Shown: in pieces, positions 48,230 through 50,580 of the stretch
Position numbering within the stretch: position 1 is the stretch's first letter
How the letters are laid out: the number at the start of each line of letters is the position of its first letter
Assembly (NCBI GenBank): GCA_045535815.1
Contig: JAZSMJ010000078.1
Coordinates: 1-50,580 of the forward strand
Direction of reading: 5' to 3'
DNA: 50,580 nucleotides
Source: JAZSMJ01 sp045535815
Lineage (GTDB): Bacteria; Bacillota; Clostridia; Oscillospirales; CAG-272
Made by a program: the position numbers and the translations under genes
Notes under the pieces: generated by a model
What the model was told of the DNA's origin: nothing
What the model saw: the letters and a program-made list of their open reading frames with translations, nothing else
Database searches by the model: none

Positions 48230-48907
48230 TTATTCAATATCGCCTATCACCTTTTCGATGTGATCGTAAAGGAGCTGCTCCGGCTCCTTGCCTATTCGCT
48301 GTGCTGCGGCAGCAAGCGTATACAGCTCAGATGCTATTCGGTCTGCTGACTGAGATACTTCTCCCTTAGTATAAAGAGCTATCTTTTCAGCATCCGCAGT
48401 TTCGTGCCCTCCCTTAAAAGCCTTCTTTGATACCTTTGCGGCACGCATAAGAGACGGCAGAGAGGGAGACACGGCACGAAGTGTGTCTTTCAGAGTTTCC
48501 TGACCCTTGGTTTCCTTTTTTATTGCATCCCAGTTAACTAAAACGTCTGCACTTGATTCAACCTTGACTTCACCGAAAACGTGCGGATGTCTTACTATAA
48601 GCTTTTTGCATATATCGGTAACGACGTCATCAAAGGTGAATTCCCCTGCTTCCTCCGATATGCGTGAATGAAAAACCACCTGCAAAAGTATATCTCCGAG
48701 CTCCTCTAAAAGCATTTCCTTGCTTGAGCAATCAATAGCCTCAACAGCCTCATACGTTTCTTCAATAAGATCGTTTCTGATGCTTTTGTGGTCCTGCTCA
48801 CGGTCCCAGGGACATCCGTCCTCTGAGCGAAGTATCTCCATTATTTTTCTGAGGTCCTTGACCGTATATTCCTTTTTTATCAAAAGCTCTTCTCTTTCAG
48901 ACTTCAT
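48230..48907 (-). CDS. mazG: Nucleoside triphosphate pyrophosphohydrolase MazG
   Basis: Hydrolyses (d)NTPs to monophosphates and pyrophosphate, clearing abnormal nucleotides. The 225 residues contain GCPWDREQDHKSIRNDLIEETYEAVEAI with the acidic metal ligands, ELGDILLQVVFHSRI, and the second MazG-like half (DTLRAVSPSLPSLMRA). ATG 48907 has CGGAG 7 bases upstream. The open frame extends into the end of spoVB. It keeps the Bacillus spoVB-mazG order, but without the N-terminal methylase domain of YabN. Confidence 0.95.
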   Translation of the reverse strand: MKSEREELLIKKEYTVKDLRKIMEILRSEDGCPWDREQDHKSIRNDLIEETYEAVEAIDCSSKEMLLEELGDILLQVVFHSRISEEAGEFTFDDVVTDICKKLIVRHPHVFGEVKVESSADVLVNWDAIKKETKGQETLKDTLRAVSPSLPSLMRAAKVSKKAFKGGHETADAEKIALYTKGEVSQSADRIASELYTLAAAAQRIGKEPEQLLYDHIEKVIGDIE

Positions 48908-48935
48908 ATTTTTTCTCCGTTTTTTTACCTTCAAA

Positions 48936-50580
48936 TCAAACAAGCTTTATTTTGTGAAGTATGGCGTATATCTTCTTTCCCTTGGGCAAAAGCAATACGT
49001 CGTCCTTGTCTATTGCCTTGATCAAGAAAGTCATCACTACGTATACCGGCACTGCCGATGCTATTGCTATAAGCGTTGAAAGCTTATACGGGAGGTAATT
49101 GCATATTATCTCAAAGAATACTCTTGCAAATCCGATACATATTATCGACGCTCCGAGCGGCTTTATAAATACCTTGGTTACGTTAGGGATAACTCCAACG
49201 TATTTTGCAAGGAAGGCAAAATTCATAACCGTTATTACGAGATAGCACAAAAACGTACTGATGGGTGTTCCGTACATGCCGAGGAAACTGCCGTTGCCTA
49301 TAGGCATTCTAATAAGTATAAAGCTGGTCACCAATTTTACTGCCGCACCCGTCAGCATTGAATATATAGGCTTTCTTTCGTGCTTGCACGCCTGAAGCAT
49401 GGCATTTGTTATAGAAAGCATACATACGAAAAATACCGACAGTGCAAGTATTGAAAGATATGGCGCAGCCTTTTCAGCCTGCTCTGCTCTGTAAAGAAGC
49501 TTTAATATCGGTTCAGACATTACCGAAAGGCCGAGTGCGCAAGGAATTGCCAAAACGGCTGTAACTCTGAGCGAGCTGTTCATTACGAGCTGAGCCTTGA
49601 TTCTGTCCTTCGCTTCATTTGCCGCTGATATAAGCGGTATTATTGAATAAGAAATAGGATATATCAGTATGGGCGGGAAATTATACATAGGCACGCAAAG
49701 TCCGGTATAGTTTCCGTAAAGCGCAGTTGCCTCCTCAGCAGTAAATCCTATACTTATCAAGCCTCTGTTGATTATAACGACGTCAATAAGATTGGTAAGG
49801 CTCATTACCGAGGCACTTATCGTTATCGGCACGGCAAGAACGATAAGTCTTTTTATTATCTTTCCGGTAGGAGACGCTACCGCTGCCTCACTGTTCTCAT
49901 TTACGTATTCGAGGTCGTATACCTCCGATTTAAAGAAAAGCTTTGATATAACGAGGAATATCATTCCGACCGCTGCACCAACAGTAAGACCTGCAATAGA
50001 GAATGCAGCAACGATATAGAGCGGATAACCTCTGTCAATAGCGTATTTAGCAAAAAGGATACCGAGAACAAGCTTTCCAAGTGCCTCTATCAGCTGAGAT
50101 ATAGCCGTTGGGAACATATTCTGATACCCCTGGAAATATCCTCTTACAGCACTTGATATGCATATAAAGAACAAGGTAGGAGCAATGGCAATAATAGAAA
50201 GGAAGCACTCCGGATTTCCTATAAAATGCTTTGAGAAAAAGCCCGAACCGAATATCATTACCGACATTCCGAAAAGTCCGATAGCCAAGAACAAAAGCAT
50301 CGTTATTTTGAATATTCGCTTGGTTTCTTTGAAATTACCTCTTGCACGGCTTTCTGATATAAGTATTGATACCGCTATGGGAAGTCCTGCGGTAGATATC
50401 ATGTAAAACCAAACGTACACCTGATATGCCGCATTGAATATACCCATACCGTAGTCATCGAGTATATGAGCAAGCGGTATCTTGTACATCATACCGATAA
50501 GCTTTATCAGAAGGTTTGATATGGTAAGTATCAGTACCCCCGAGAAGAACAGATTAGTTCTGTTTTTTGAAGTAGTTCGC
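48936..50580 (-). CDS. spoVB: SpoVB/MATE-like flippase-family protein (5' end outside window)
   Basis: At least 548 residues, open to the window edge, with about 14 TM segments. The N-terminal part LFFSGVLILTISNLLIKLIGMMYKIPLAHILDDYGMGIFNAAYQVY is the SpoVB/polysaccharide-biosynthesis flippase pattern (shown here as one known stretch). ATG 50492 is not the start, because the conserved N-terminus continues upstream in frame. SpoVB-like proteins are required for cortex formation and transport lipid-linked precursors. It directly precedes mazG. Confidence 0.9.
   Translation of the reverse strand, partial: RTTSKNRTNLFFSGVLILTISNLLIKLIGMMYKIPLAHILDDYGMGIFNAAYQVYVWFYMISTAGLPIAVSILISESRARGNFKETKRIFKITMLLFLAIGLFGMSVMIFGSGFFSKHFIGNPECFLSIIAIAPTLFFICISSAVRGYFQGYQNMFPTAISQLIEALGKLVLGILFAKYAIDRGYPLYIVAAFSIAGLTVGAAVGMIFLVISKLFFKSEVYDLEYVNENSEAAVASPTGKIIKRLIVLAVPITISASVMSLTNLIDVVIINRGLISIGFTAEEATALYGNYTGLCVPMYNFPPILIYPISYSIIPLISAANEAKDRIKAQLVMNSSLRVTAVLAIPCALGLSVMSEPILKLLYRAEQAEKAAPYLSILALSVFFVCMLSITNAMLQACKHERKPIYSMLTGAAVKLVTSFILIRMPIGNGSFLGMYGTPISTFLCYLVITVMNFAFLAKYVGVIPNVTKVFIKPLGASIICIGFARVFFEIICNYLPYKLSTLIAIASAVPVYVVMTFLIKAIDKDDVLLLPKGKKIYAILHKIKLV

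Overview
The window looks like chromosome from a spore-forming, low-to-mid GC Firmicute of class Clostridia, probably a gut member of the Oscillospirales/Ruminococcaceae type. Support: sporulation genes (yqfC, yqfD, ylbJ, yabP, yabQ, spoVB), Bacillota-type gene order (spoVB-mazG-hup-rqcP-yabP-yabQ-divIC and yqfC-yqfD-phoH-ybeY-era-recO), the low-GC-Gram-positive proteins MutS2, TrmK and PEP-domain pyruvate kinase, a dockerin-bearing BspA-like leucine-rich repeat protein, and an Rhs polymorphic-toxin locus. The genus cannot be fixed from sequence alone.

Layout. 1-4161: end of an Rhs polymorphic-toxin gene with an LHH-type nuclease tip and its immunity gene, a second displaced (orphan) Rhs tip with a BECR-type RNase domain and its immunity gene, and a third core fragment. 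The three copies share a 45-bp core repeat. 4203-14534 (minus strand): prfB, then trmK-nif3-HIT-rlmA-pyk, a DUF1858 protein, and DUF975-metG-tatD-radical SAM. 14810-15442: upp (plus). 15490-17348: an AT-rich MutS-family ATPase and a small membrane protein. 17481-25552 (minus): a six-gene operon with two sugar-type ABC permeases, a HlyD-like adaptor, a MacB-domain protein, a lipoprotein with a solute-binding domain, and a LURP-one protein. It has no ATPase gene. 25785-27360: tRNA-Ser(GGA), a mini-hairpin array, and a dense series of small transcription units, each with its own sigma-A-like promoter and intrinsic terminator. 27442-28689: MFS transporter. 28721-28861: MITE-like element. 28863-37480 (minus): rhaB, mutS2, recO, era, ybeY, phoH, yqfD, yqfC. 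37617-40213 (plus): ylbJ, a Cys-rich small protein, a DUF3343 protein and a class V aminotransferase. 40489-43259 (minus): BspA-like/dockerin gene broken by a one-base frameshift. 43388-46004: serine hydrolase and amidohydrolase. 46066-50580: divIC, yabQ, yabP, rqcP, hup, mazG, spoVB (partial).

The three most interesting parts are: (i) the small-RNA island at 26.1-27.4 kb, where terminators abut the next -35 box and two near-identical RNAs differ only in a terminal loop; (ii) the importer/exporter hybrid operon at 17.5-25.6 kb; (iii) the Rhs cassette array, whose direct repeats would allow toxin-tip replacement. All assignments come from reading the sequence and from memory of protein families; no database search was run.
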